This document shows positions 1 to 6,296 of a stretch of 6,296 bases of DNA, piece by piece. How positions within the stretch are numbered: position 1 is the first letter of the stretch; the number at the start of each line of letters is the position of its first letter. This stretch comes from an uncultured Sphingomonadales bacterium (GTDB taxonomy: Bacteria > Pseudomonadota > Alphaproteobacteria > Sphingomonadales > Sphingomonadaceae). The position numbers and the translations under genes were made by a program. The notes below the pieces were generated by a model. It worked only from the letters and a program-made list of their open reading frames with translations. It ran no database searches and was not told the DNA's origin. The stretch spans positions 1 to 6,296 of the forward strand of contig CAIPWG010000253.1 of NCBI GenBank assembly GCA_903868655.1. The letters run 5' to 3'.

Positions 1-72
1 AGCATGGATTGCAGCGATCCAGGGCTTGGGCTGCGGACGGTCGGCAAACGGGTTGGAAATGGTATCAGTCAT
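1..72 (-). CDS. hisC: Histidinol-phosphate aminotransferase, N-terminal 24 codons only (cut by window edge)
   Basis: The reading frame starts at an ATG (72-70) and stays open to the left edge. The 24 residues begin MTDTISNPFADRPQPKPW and end WIAAIHA. A short polar leader followed by KPWI-x-x-I-x-x-Y is how alphaproteobacterial HisC proteins usually begin, ahead of the YVPGKS segment that would lie outside this window. HisC is a pyridoxal-phosphate enzyme that transfers the amino group of glutamate to imidazole acetol phosphate in histidine synthesis; related enzymes act on aromatic amino acids. The lysine that binds the cofactor is not in the window, so the call rests only on the N-terminus. 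A weak ribosome binding site (TAAGG) lies 10 bases upstream of the ATG. The gene follows amtB on the same strand after 244 bases with a probable terminator between them, so it is probably a separate transcription unit. Another class I aminotransferase cannot be excluded. Confidence 0.7.
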   Translation of the reverse strand, partial: MTDTISNPFADRPQPKPWIAAIHA

Positions 73-204
73 CGCGCGCGAGCCTTAACCGGGATCGCCG
101 CTCAAAGAAACTGTGGAGATGGGGAACACGCGCCTCCCCCGTCCCAGTGTTGCGCCGAGGCCCGAAAAGAAGCGCGAAAACTGGTCTTCCGAACCCAAAA
201 GGAG

Positions 205-228
205 GGCCGGAAGACAAGTCTTCCGGCC
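205..228 (-). terminator. Probable rho-independent terminator after amtB
   Basis: A perfect 11-base inverted repeat, GGCCGGAAGAC (205-215) and GTCTTCCGGCC (218-228), separated by two bases, can form a GC-rich hairpin with a 10-bp stem and a four-base loop. Read on the minus strand it is followed by CTCCTTTTGGG, so there is a short T run starting about four bases after the stem. It lies 89 bases beyond the amtB stop codon and well before hisC, as expected for the end of the glnK-amtB transcript. The T run is short and offset, so termination may be incomplete. A third copy of the arm sequence at 184-191 (GTCTTCCG) can compete for the same pairing. Confidence 0.55.
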
Positions 229-254
229 AGGGGTTCTCGCAGGAGGAACATGTT

Positions 255-304
255 TTGGCGGGATGTGACGATGGGGAGAGGATCATCCTCAACCATCCCG
301 CCAA
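255..304. repeat. Perfect 11-bp inverted repeat with a nested hairpin
   Basis: TTGGCGGGATG (255-265) is exactly complementary to CATCCCGCCAA (294-304). The 28 bases between contain a second small palindrome, GAGGAT-C-ATCCTC (278-290). In RNA this gives a long stem capped by an inner hairpin, beginning 13 bases after the amtB stop codon. There is no T run after it on the minus strand (AAAACATGTTCC), so it is not a standard terminator; a role in protecting the 3' end of the amtB message, or in slowing polymerase ahead of the hairpin at 205-228, is inference. No promoter for hisC could be picked out in the rest of the 73-316 gap. Confidence 0.6.
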
Positions 305-316
305 TTCGGTAAAGTC

Positions 317-1747
317 TTACATGTTGTAGGCGCGTTCGCCGTGTTCGGTAATGTCGAGGCCTTCGCGCTCGGCATCTTCGGCGGGCCGCAGGCCCAAGGT
401 CTTGTCGATGGCATAGAACAGCAGCGCCGACACCAGACCCGACCATGCCAGCGTGATCAGCACGGCTTCGAACTGAATGATCAGCTGCGAGACAATGCTG
501 TAATCAGGCGACAGCGCGGACGGGAACTTGGTGTAGTCGGTCACGCCCTGACCACCCAGCGCGGGGCTGGCGACGATCGCAGTGCCCAGTGCCCCGGTGA
601 TCCCGCCGATGCAGTGGACGCCAAACACGTCGAGCGTGTCGTCATATTTGAACTTGTTCTTCACCGTGGTGACGAAGAAGAAGCAGATCGGCGATACTAC
701 CAGACCCAGCACCATCGCGGTCATCGGATGGGCATAGCCCGAAGCCGGTGTAACCGCGACCAACCCAGCCACGGCGCCCGATGCAGCACCCAGCATCGAT
801 GGCTTTTTGTGCACGAACTGTTCGATCAATGCCCAGCTCACCGCCGCGCCACATGTGGCCAACATGGTGTTGACGAAAGCAACCGCGGTTACGCCGTTGG
901 CTTCGAGGTTGGACCCGGCGTTGAAGCCGAACCAGCCCACCCACAGCAGCGAGGCGCCGATCATGGTCATCGTCAACGAATGCGGCGGGGTGTTTTCCCG
1001 ACCAAACCCGAGCCGCTTGCCGATCATCAGGCAGCCGACCATCCCGGCGATCCCGGCATTGATGTGCACCACGGTGCCGCCGGCAAAGTCGAGCGCGCCC
1101 CAATGGTTGAGCAGACCGGCCTCGTTGGGCGTGTCCTTCATGAAATCGGGTCCGCCCCAGTACCACACCATGTGCGCGATCGGATAATAGGCGAACAACG
1201 ACCACAGCACCACGAACACCATCAGCGGGGTGAATTTCACGCGTTCGGCAAACGAACCGACGATCAGCGCAGGCGTGATCATCGCAAAGGTCATCTGGAA
1301 CACGAAATAGGCCAATTCGGGCACATAGACATTGTTTGAAAACGTCGTCGATGCCGTCGTGGCGTCAATCGTGCGCATCAGCGCCTTGGACAAGCCGCCG
1401 ATATAGGGCGTCAGGCCGGGAGTGGCGCCAGTGGTAAAGGCCAGCGAATAGCCAACCGTCGCCCACAACATGCCGCAGACCGCCACGATCATGAACACCT
1501 GCATCAGCACGCTGAGCATATTCTTGGTGCGCACCAGGCCGCCATAGAACAGCGCCAGACCAGGCACACTCATCATCAGGACCAGCACCGAGGACAGCAA
1601 CAACCAGGCTGTATCGCCCTTGTTCACCATCGTCAGCTGCTGGGCAGCGGTCGGCGCCTTGATCATGGCAGCCTGTGCAAAAGCAGTCGAAGCAAAACCG
1701 AGTGCGATACCCGAGCCCACTACGCCACTGATCATCTTGCGGATCAT
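317..1747 (-). CDS. amtB: Ammonium transporter AmtB
   Basis: Inner-membrane ammonium/ammonia channel (Amt/Mep/Rh family), working as a trimer and controlled by GlnK. The 476-residue product starts with a signal peptide (MIRKM, a hydrophobic stretch, then AFA-QA near residue 24), as in E. coli AmtB, followed by about eleven hydrophobic segments. The family signature DFAGGTVVH is at 220-228. The two pore histidines are His228 and His378 (DVFGVH), 150 residues apart as in E. coli (168 and 318). Gate phenylalanines correspond to Phe154 (QMTFAMIT) and Phe275 (WFGFNAGS), the ammonium-site residues to Trp195 and Ser279, so the channel looks functional. Compared with E. coli there is about 13 residues of extra sequence between Trp195 and Asp220. 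The C-terminal tail (GLRPAEDAEREGLDITEHGERAY) is the conserved cytoplasmic segment that GlnK contacts. I chose the ATG at 1747 because AAGGGG lies six bases before it and it gives a clean signal peptide; a GTG at 1774 and an ATG at 1762 are in frame. Confidence 0.96.
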   Translation of the reverse strand: MIRKMISGVVGSGIALGFASTAFAQAAMIKAPTAAQQLTMVNKGDTAWLLLSSVLVLMMSVPGLALFYGGLVRTKNMLSVLMQVFMIVAVCGMLWATVGYSLAFTTGATPGLTPYIGGLSKALMRTIDATTASTTFSNNVYVPELAYFVFQMTFAMITPALIVGSFAERVKFTPLMVFVVLWSLFAYYPIAHMVWYWGGPDFMKDTPNEAGLLNHWGALDFAGGTVVHINAGIAGMVGCLMIGKRLGFGRENTPPHSLTMTMIGASLLWVGWFGFNAGSNLEANGVTAVAFVNTMLATCGAAVSWALIEQFVHKKPSMLGAASGAVAGLVAVTPASGYAHPMTAMVLGLVVSPICFFFVTTVKNKFKYDDTLDVFGVHCIGGITGALGTAIVASPALGGQGVTDYTKFPSALSPDYSIVSQLIIQFEAVLITLAWSGLVSALLFYAIDKTLGLRPAEDAEREGLDITEHGERAYNM

Positions 1748-1753
1748 AGGGTT

Positions 1754-1759
1754 CCCCTT
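1754..1759 (-). promoter_or_regulatory. Ribosome binding site that decides the amtB start
   Basis: AAGGGG on the minus strand ends six bases before the ATG at 1747-1745. It lies in the 23-base gap after the glnK stop codon (1771-1773). The upstream in-frame candidates at 1774 (GTG) and 1762 (ATG) would put this site inside the coding region and would prepend up to nine residues to the signal peptide. Confidence 0.7.
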
Positions 1760-1770
1760 CATTCCCGTGG

Positions 1771-2181
<411 letters not shown>

Positions 2182-2250
2182 TTACCGAAAATATAATGCC
2201 GCAATTGGGCGCTTTACGCTGTGATTGTTGCTCAAACGGCGCAAATTTGA

Positions 2251-2267
2251 TGCCTAAATATACAGCA
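2251..2267. promoter_or_regulatory. Candidate NtrC binding site, promoter-proximal
   Basis: The plus strand reads TGCCTAAATATACAGCA: 17 bp, TGC-N11-GCA with an AT-rich centre. This is the length and outer-base pattern of NtrC sites (TGCAC...GTGCA), although the inner bases diverge from the enteric consensus. Its centre at about 2259 lies about 109 bases upstream of the predicted sigma-54 start. NtrC is the natural candidate because the promoter needs an enhancer-binding protein and drives glnK-amtB. Confidence 0.55.
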
Positions 2268-2279
2268 ATCTTTAGCTCA

Positions 2280-2296
2280 TGCCCAAAAATTAGGCA
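2280..2296. promoter_or_regulatory. Candidate NtrC binding site, promoter-distal
   Basis: The plus strand reads TGCCCAAAAATTAGGCA, again 17 bp of TGC-N11-GCA form, with five of six bases in each arm self-complementary. Its minus-strand reading shares its first seven bases (TGCCTAA) and the final GCA with the plus-strand reading of the element at 2251-2267, so the two sites form an inverted pair with the best-matching arms outermost. The centre at about 2288 is 29 bases beyond the other site and about 138 bases upstream of the predicted start. It begins immediately after the stop codon of the upstream hydrolase gene. Confidence 0.55.
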
Positions 2297-2297
2297 A

Positions 2298-3167
2298 TCA
2301 CAGAAAATCCTTCAGCGTTGCCACAAACCGGTCGAATTGGTCATGATGCAGCCAGTGCCCGGCATTTTCGAATTCGACCACTTGCGCATTGCGGAAATGG
2401 CGGATGCGTCCATCGCGCTCGGGATTGCCCGCCCATGAATCCGCGCCATTGAGCAGAAGTGTGGGGCACGTGATCGCCTCCCACAGCTCGTGCTTGCGTT
2501 CGCCCGAGATGTCATAAGGGTGATCGATGTGGACGTAAGGATCAAATTTCCAGCTGAACGTGCCATCTTCGTTACGGTTGATCCCATGAATTGTCAGATG
2601 TCGCGCCTGCGCATCGGTCAAATAGGGATTTTCTGATTTCATACGCGCATAAGCATCACCCAGCGCCGGATAGCGGCGCGGCAAGCGACCAGCGGCCTTG
2701 CGCTTTTCGCCAATATATTCGCGTACGCGCCGCGCAAAGGGCACATCCTTCATCCGCATTTCCCATTCAGGGGTGGGAAAGATGCCTTCGATCGCTACCA
2801 GTTTGCGCACGTTTTCAGCAAACAACCCGGCATAGCGCAGCGAGACATTGGCCCCCATGGAATGCGATACGATTGTTACGGGTGCCAGATCGAGCTGATG
2901 CACCAGCTGCGCCACGTCATAGACCATGTCCATCACGCGATAATTGCCGTCCGACGCCCATTCGCTGTCGCCGTGCCCACGATGATCAAGCGCGATTACG
3001 TGCCAGTCATCGCGCAAGGCTTCGGCGGTCCAGTCCCAGCTGCGGCAATGGTCACGCCCACCGTGGATCAGCAGCAACGGCGGCTTGTCCGGATTCCCCC
3101 AATCCACGTAGTGAAGGCGCAAGCGCTGCGAGATAAATGTGTTCGAAGTGGGGCCGAGCATCGTCAT
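2298..3167 (-). CDS. Alpha/beta-fold hydrolase, substrate unknown
   Basis: A 289-residue single-domain alpha/beta hydrolase without a signal peptide, so probably cytoplasmic. The order of motifs is normal: oxyanion-hole HGG (35-37), DHRGHGDS (61-68), nucleophile elbow SHSMG with Ser103, then a cap region (about 130-225) and the C-terminal core with LLLNGADSW (Asp243 as likely acid) and NAGHWLHHD (His271). All three triad residues appear present, so it should be an active esterase, lipase or related hydrolase. The elbow has Ser where the first Gly of GxSxG usually stands, which is common in this superfamily. I cannot name the substrate. ATGs at 3167 and 3161 are both possible; the first has a weak TTAAG four bases upstream. 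It lies 48 bases after prfC and may share its transcript. Its stop codon abuts the glnK control region. Confidence 0.88.
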   Translation of the reverse strand: MTMLGPTSNTFISQRLRLHYVDWGNPDKPPLLLIHGGRDHCRSWDWTAEALRDDWHVIALDHRGHGDSEWASDGNYRVMDMVYDVAQLVHQLDLAPVTIVSHSMGANVSLRYAGLFAENVRKLVAIEGIFPTPEWEMRMKDVPFARRVREYIGEKRKAAGRLPRRYPALGDAYARMKSENPYLTDAQARHLTIHGINRNEDGTFSWKFDPYVHIDHPYDISGERKHELWEAITCPTLLLNGADSWAGNPERDGRIRHFRNAQVVEFENAGHWLHHDQFDRFVATLKDFL

Positions 3168-3215
3168 GGCGCTTAACTGCCGCGCGATGCCGCTGCTGGC
3201 AAGGCCCCTGAACCC

Positions 3216-4742
3216 CTATCTTTCCTTGGTCGCCGAAAAAGCGAGATCGGGATTGCGTTCCTGCTGGTAACCGACATCCCAGGCCGAACGCGCCATAAAC
3301 ACGGGATCGCCATCACGATCATGCGCCAGGTTCGACTTGTTGAAATCGACAAAGCCCTTGATCGCGGCATCGCTGCCCTTGATCCAACGCGCGGTATCGA
3401 ACGGAGACGCTTCGAGCACGGCTTCGACTTTGTATTCTGCCTCCAGCCGCGAGATCAACACGTCGAGTTGCAACTGCCCGACCACCCCGACAATCCATTG
3501 CGCGCCGATTTCGGGATAGAACACCTGAATCACACCCTCTTCGGACAAGTCGTCGAGCGCCTTGCGCAACTGTTTGGTCTTGGTCGGGTCTTTCAGGGCG
3601 ACCCGGCGCAGGATTTCAGGTGCGAAATTCGGCAGCCCGGTAAAGCGCACATCGTTCTTTTCCGACAGCGTATCGCCGACCCGCAGCGTACCATGGTTGG
3701 GAATGCCGATGATGTCGCCCGCTTCGGCGGTATCGGCAATCTCGCGGTCCTGCGCAAAAAACAGGATTGGCGAATGCACCGCAATCGGCTTGCCCAGGCC
3801 TGATGGAATCAGCTTCATCCCTCGACGGAACGTGCCTGACACCATGCGCATGAACGCGATACGGTCGCGGTGCTGCGGGTCCATATTGGCCTGAACCTTG
3901 AAGACAAAGCCGGTGACATCTTCCCGCATCGGATCGATCACGCCCTGATCCGACGATTGCGGCCGGGGTGGCGGCGCAAACCGCGCGATCGCATCGATCA
4001 GTTCGGCCACGCCAAAATTCTTCAGCGCCGATCCGAAATAGACAGGCGTCAAATCTCCATGGCGGTAGGATTCGAGATCGAACGCAGGGTAGCCCACTTC
4101 GGCCAGTTCGATTTCTTCGGCCACGGCATCCGGAATTGTCGCACCCGCTTCTGGATCGAGCCGACCCAGAAATTCGCGTGAATCGCCCTCGGGCCGGGCA
4201 ATCGTGCGCGTAGTCAGGTCCATTACACCTTCGAAAATGCCCCCCATGCCGATCGGCCAGGACATCGGCACCACATCCAGCGCTAGCGCATCGGCCACTT
4301 CATCCAGCGTTTCAAACACGCTGCGGCCTTCACGATCGACTTTGTTCACAAACGTGATGATCGGCACCGAACGCAAGCGGCACACTTCAAACAGTTTGCG
4401 CGTCTGCGGCTCGATCCCCTTGGCCGCGTCGATCACCATGATTGCCGAATCGACTGCAGTCAGCGTGCGATAAGTATCTTCGGAAAAGTCTTCGTGGCCC
4501 GGTGTGTCGAGCAGGTTGAAGACGATCCCGTCTTTCTGGAACGTCATGACCGAGCTGGTCACCGAGATCCCGCGTTGCTGTTCGATCTTCATCCAGTCGG
4601 ACCGCGCACGCCGCGCCTGGCCCCGTGCTTTCACCTCGCCGGCCAGATGGATTGCCCCGCCTTGCAGCAGCAGCTTTTCGGTCAGTGTGGTTTTCCCGGC
4701 GTCAGGGTGCGAGATGATGGCAAAGGTGCGACGATTGGACAT
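3216..4742 (-). CDS. prfC: Peptide chain release factor 3 (RF3)
   Basis: Translational GTPase that removes RF1 and RF2 from the ribosome after termination and recycles them. The 508-residue protein (E. coli RF3 has 529) shows the GTPase motifs in order: G1 SHPDAGKTT (11-19), switch I RGISVTSS (57-64) preceded by DWMKIEQQ, G3 DTPGHEDF (79-86) and G4 NKVDRE (133-138). The SHPDAGKTT and DWM-x-x-E-x-QRGISVTSS combination is typical of RF3 as opposed to EF-G. Domain II and the RF3 C-terminal domain follow, with the frame intact to FSATKER. I chose the ATG at 4742 because family members begin MSNRRTFAIISHPDAGK and AGGGGG lies eight bases upstream; an in-frame ATG at 4838 would add 32 residues unlike RF3 and overlap the preceding gene. 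The ribosome binding site can pair with a complementary stretch 50 bases upstream. Confidence 0.96.
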   Translation of the reverse strand: MSNRRTFAIISHPDAGKTTLTEKLLLQGGAIHLAGEVKARGQARRARSDWMKIEQQRGISVTSSVMTFQKDGIVFNLLDTPGHEDFSEDTYRTLTAVDSAIMVIDAAKGIEPQTRKLFEVCRLRSVPIITFVNKVDREGRSVFETLDEVADALALDVVPMSWPIGMGGIFEGVMDLTTRTIARPEGDSREFLGRLDPEAGATIPDAVAEEIELAEVGYPAFDLESYRHGDLTPVYFGSALKNFGVAELIDAIARFAPPPRPQSSDQGVIDPMREDVTGFVFKVQANMDPQHRDRIAFMRMVSGTFRRGMKLIPSGLGKPIAVHSPILFFAQDREIADTAEAGDIIGIPNHGTLRVGDTLSEKNDVRFTGLPNFAPEILRRVALKDPTKTKQLRKALDDLSEEGVIQVFYPEIGAQWIVGVVGQLQLDVLISRLEAEYKVEAVLEASPFDTARWIKGSDAAIKGFVDFNKSNLAHDRDGDPVFMARSAWDVGYQQERNPDLAFSATKER

Positions 4743-4748
4743 GCGTTG

Positions 4749-4808
4749 CCCCCTAAACCATCGCGCGAAAAAGTGGACTGGTTTTTGGATCGGAACAGTT
4801 TGAGGGGG
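4749..4808 (-). promoter_or_regulatory. Leader stem that would cover the prfC ribosome binding site
   Basis: In the 77-base gap before prfC, the minus strand carries CCCCCT-C-AAAC (4808-4798) and GTTTAGGGGG (4758-4749). These pair over ten bases with a single bulged C at 4802. The second arm contains the AGGGGG ribosome binding site of prfC, so the folded form would hide it. The 39-base loop (4759-4797) contains an A-rich and a T-rich run (AAAAACCAGTCCACTTTTT) and may fold further. The complementarity is seen directly; a control function is inference, and the arms could also be chance or part of a mobile palindromic element. Confidence 0.35.
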
Positions 4809-4819
4809 AACCCAAACCT

Positions 4820-5152
4820 TTACTTTGCCCCCAGACACGCCTCCAGCGCCGTGCTTTCGCTGCTGCCCAATGGTCGTCCGCCATCGGTGAACAGACCAAC
4901 CTGCCGAAATTGCCCGTTATCACCAACCACCACACGCAGGCCCGAGGTATTGGCATACATGGCGCGCGGCTCGCCCTGCCAGGTCAGGCCGAGCTTTGCG
5001 CCCAGACACGTGCGCAAGGCCGCTGCCGGAATTTTCGAAGACGCCCGCGCGACCAGCCGTTCGCCATGGCGCGGCATCAACAACGCAACGCCTGCCAGCA
5101 GCACGAGCACGGCCACCATCAAACCGACGAAATGGATCGGTCGCAACACCAT
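4820..5152 (-). CDS. Small membrane-anchored protein of unknown function
   Basis: I do not recognise a family. The 110-residue product has a short N-terminus (MVLRPIHF), one hydrophobic segment at about residues 9-26, and a basic stretch after it (PRHGERLVARASSK). It could be a single-pass anchor with the rest in the periplasm or an uncleaved signal; the positive-inside balance does not settle the orientation. The soluble part (about 40-110) holds two cysteines, each in the sequence CLGAK (49-53 and 106-110, the last five residues), 57 residues apart, suggesting a disulfide or a duplicated half-domain. The start ATG at 5152 overlaps the TGA of the mutarotase gene (TGATG), a sign of translational coupling, with GGTGA seven bases upstream. 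The frame continues upstream to 5272 but only inside the mutarotase gene. Its coding reality is supported by the overlap and by the plausible membrane segment. Confidence 0.75.
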   Translation of the reverse strand: MVLRPIHFVGLMVAVLVLLAGVALLMPRHGERLVARASSKIPAAALRTCLGAKLGLTWQGEPRAMYANTSGLRVVVGDNGQFRQVGLFTDGGRPLGSSESTALEACLGAK

Positions 5153-6033
5153 CAGGGGTTCACCGTGATCGACAAATGAAATTGGCGCATGCCACCCGGG
5201 GCCAGCGTGACAAGACCCGGTTTGGTTGCAAATTCCCCGGAAAAGCCTAGGGGATCGGCATGGCCGTGCCACGGCTCAATGCAGATATAACGCGCACCCG
5301 GCACCTGCCACAGCCCCAGCATCGGCATGTCGGGAAAAGCAATATCAAGCCCTGCCCCACCCGGCGCATCGTAACGCAGCGCACGGCTGGTCAAATCGGT
5401 CCAGATCACCGCGTCATCGACAAACAGCGCTTCATCCAGCGCCAAGCTGCGCCCCACAACAGGTGTCGGCATTGCGTCAGGCAACAGCAGTCCTGTGTTG
5501 CGCGCCACGCGGCGCACCAAACCCGGCTCGTCGTTGGCAAACGTCAGCCCATGCGCGGCCTTGGCAGCGCCGCCCGGCAGAGGCCATGCGAACGCGGGAT
5601 GATAACCGAAACTGAACGGCAGCAGCCGGTCGCCCGGATTGCGGACGCTGGCAACGATATCCAGCCGCCAGCCTTCCAGACGGAACCCGAGATCGAGCTC
5701 AAAGGCGAAAGGATAAACTGCGCGCGTGTCGGCGCTGTCGCGCAAGCGAAACACGATTTGCCCGGCCGTCTGTTCCACCACCGAAAACGTGCTGCGACGG
5801 GCAAAACCGTGGCGTGGAACATTGTAAGCTTGTCCATCGACCACAAGTTGATCGTTGACCAACGAGCCGACGACCGGAAACAGGACCGGCGCATGACCAC
5901 CCCAAAACGCGGGGTCCGCATCGGTCATGTACTCCCGGCCTTCTGGGTCGGTCAGCGACCACAATTCCGCGCCGGTCGGATTGATCCGTGCCGACAGCCT
6001 GTCGCTGGCGATTGTGATCAGATCGTCCGGCAT
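5152..6033 (-). CDS. Aldose 1-epimerase (mutarotase) family protein, LacX/YeaD-like
   Basis: A 293-residue cytoplasmic beta-sandwich protein of the galactose mutarotase-like superfamily, which interconverts alpha and beta anomers of sugars or sugar phosphates. Family landmarks in order are WGGHAPVLFPVVGSL (44-58), PRHGFAR (73-79, His75), FSFGYHPAF (140-148, His145) and CIEPWHGHADP (251-261, Glu253). By analogy with characterised mutarotases His75 and His145 would be the acid side and Glu253 the base. The length and motif set resemble the LacX-type branch rather than classical GalM (about 340 residues). The substrate is unknown, and no sugar-pathway gene lies nearby. The ATG at 6033 is preceded by AAGGGAA, which overlaps the stop codon of pheT; the nine-base gap suggests co-transcription with pheT. 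The end overlaps the next gene by one base. Confidence 0.9.
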   Translation of the reverse strand: MPDDLITIASDRLSARINPTGAELWSLTDPEGREYMTDADPAFWGGHAPVLFPVVGSLVNDQLVVDGQAYNVPRHGFARRSTFSVVEQTAGQIVFRLRDSADTRAVYPFAFELDLGFRLEGWRLDIVASVRNPGDRLLPFSFGYHPAFAWPLPGGAAKAAHGLTFANDEPGLVRRVARNTGLLLPDAMPTPVVGRSLALDEALFVDDAVIWTDLTSRALRYDAPGGAGLDIAFPDMPMLGLWQVPGARYICIEPWHGHADPLGFSGEFATKPGLVTLAPGGMRQFHLSITVNP

Positions 6034-6042
6034 TGTGTTCCC

Positions 6043-6296
6043 TTATCCGCGCAAAGTGCCACCCAATTTGGCGACAGCGGCCACCACCCGATCCGAAATC
6101 GCTTTCAACTCGGCTTCGTCAAAGCTCTTTTCGACAGGCTGCAACGTGACTTCGATCGCCAGGCTCCGCTGACCATCGGGCACGCCCGCGCCACGGAAAT
6201 CGTCGAACACACGCGCCGCAACAATCGCCGCTTTATCCGCGCCACGCACCGCGCGCACCACATCGCTGGCCGGGCGGTCGATCCCGATCAGGAACG
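6043..6296 (-). CDS. pheT: Phenylalanine-tRNA ligase beta subunit, C-terminal end only (cut by window edge)
   Basis: The frame is open from the right edge to a TAA at 6045-6043, giving the last 83 complete codons. The sequence contains FLIGIDRPASDVVRAVRG, ADKAAIVAARVFDDFRG, GVPDGQRSLAIEVTLQP and ends KLGGTLRG. This is the ferredoxin-fold anticodon-binding (FDX-ACB) domain that closes bacterial PheT; the RVFDDFRGxGVPxGxRSLAIxVTLQ segment and the GGTLRG end are characteristic. PheT with PheS forms the alpha2-beta2 enzyme that charges tRNA-Phe; this domain binds the tRNA anticodon. The catalytic and editing domains lie outside the window. An internal GTG at 6261 is a valine codon, not a start. 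Confidence 0.95.
   Translation of the reverse strand, partial: FLIGIDRPASDVVRAVRGADKAAIVAARVFDDFRGAGVPDGQRSLAIEVTLQPVEKSFDEAELKAISDRVVAAVAKLGGTLRG

Noticed and set aside
250..312. A 20-codon plus-strand frame with AGGAGG three bases before its ATG.
   Set aside because: The spacing is too short for efficient initiation, there is no visible promoter, and the bases are explained by the inverted repeat at 255-304.
341..1339. A 332-residue open frame on the plus strand.
   Set aside because: It lies entirely antisense to amtB, is rich in His, Arg and Gln as expected from reading a GC-rich gene backwards, and shows no recognisable motif.
2190..2200. TATATT-like sequence considered as a sigma-70 -10 box for glnK.
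   Set aside because: No acceptable -35 element at 16-18 bases, while a near-perfect sigma-54 promoter lies just downstream.
2228..2244. TTGC...GCAA inverted repeat in the glnK upstream region, considered as a third NtrC site.
   Set aside because: The TGC to GCA spacing is 15 bp rather than 17, and the centre is GC-rich, unlike the other two elements.
4743..4838. N-terminal extension of prfC by 32 residues from an upstream ATG.
   Set aside because: RF3 proteins begin just before SHPDAGKTT, the extension is unlike the family, and a good ribosome binding site precedes the ATG at 4742.
4494..5168. A 224-residue open frame on the plus strand.
   Set aside because: It runs antisense across prfC, the gap and the small gene, with low-complexity basic composition and no domain; it is a shadow of high GC content.
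5153..5272. Extension of the small membrane protein by 40 residues upstream.
   Set aside because: It would lie wholly inside the mutarotase coding region; the ATG overlapping the TGA puts the hydrophobic anchor at the N-terminus as expected.

Overview
The window looks like ordinary chromosomal DNA of an alphaproteobacterium, most likely a member of the Sphingomonadales. This rests on the GC-rich sequence, the style of the proteins (AmtB ending GERAYNM, a HisC start with KPWIAAIHA) and the glnK-amtB pair; it is an inference from recognition, not from a search. Every gene I can support lies on the minus strand, so transcription runs from the high coordinates to the low ones. I see no rRNA, tRNA, CRISPR array, phage gene, transposase or insertion sequence.

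In transcription order the window opens with the C-terminal end of pheT (phenylalanyl-tRNA synthetase beta chain, 6296-6043, cut by the window edge). Nine bases later comes an aldose 1-epimerase-like mutarotase (6033-5152). It overlaps by one base a small membrane-anchored protein of unknown function (5152-4820). A 77-base gap whose ends can pair, burying the ribosome binding site, leads to prfC (peptide chain release factor 3, 4742-3216). An alpha/beta hydrolase (3167-2298) follows after 48 bases. These five genes are closely spaced and could be transcribed together; two of them serve translation and the other three have no obvious link to it.

A 188-base gap (2297-2110) then carries a complete nitrogen-control region: a near-perfect sigma-54 promoter (2177-2161) preceded by two 17-bp TGC-N11-GCA elements (centres near 2288 and 2259) placed like NtrC enhancer sites. 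It drives glnK (PII signal protein, 2109-1771) and amtB (ammonium channel, 1747-317). When nitrogen is scarce NtrC would activate the pair; AmtB conducts ammonium, and GlnK, depending on its uridylylation state, plugs AmtB when nitrogen returns.

The last 316 bases hold a 244-base gap with two strong inverted repeats, one of them a likely terminator, and then the first 24 codons of a hisC-type histidinol-phosphate aminotransferase running off the left edge.

I found no undescribed system. The points most worth a second look are the nitrogen-control region, the possible masking of the prfC ribosome binding site, the three-way pairing downstream of amtB, and the small protein with its repeated CLGAK motif.
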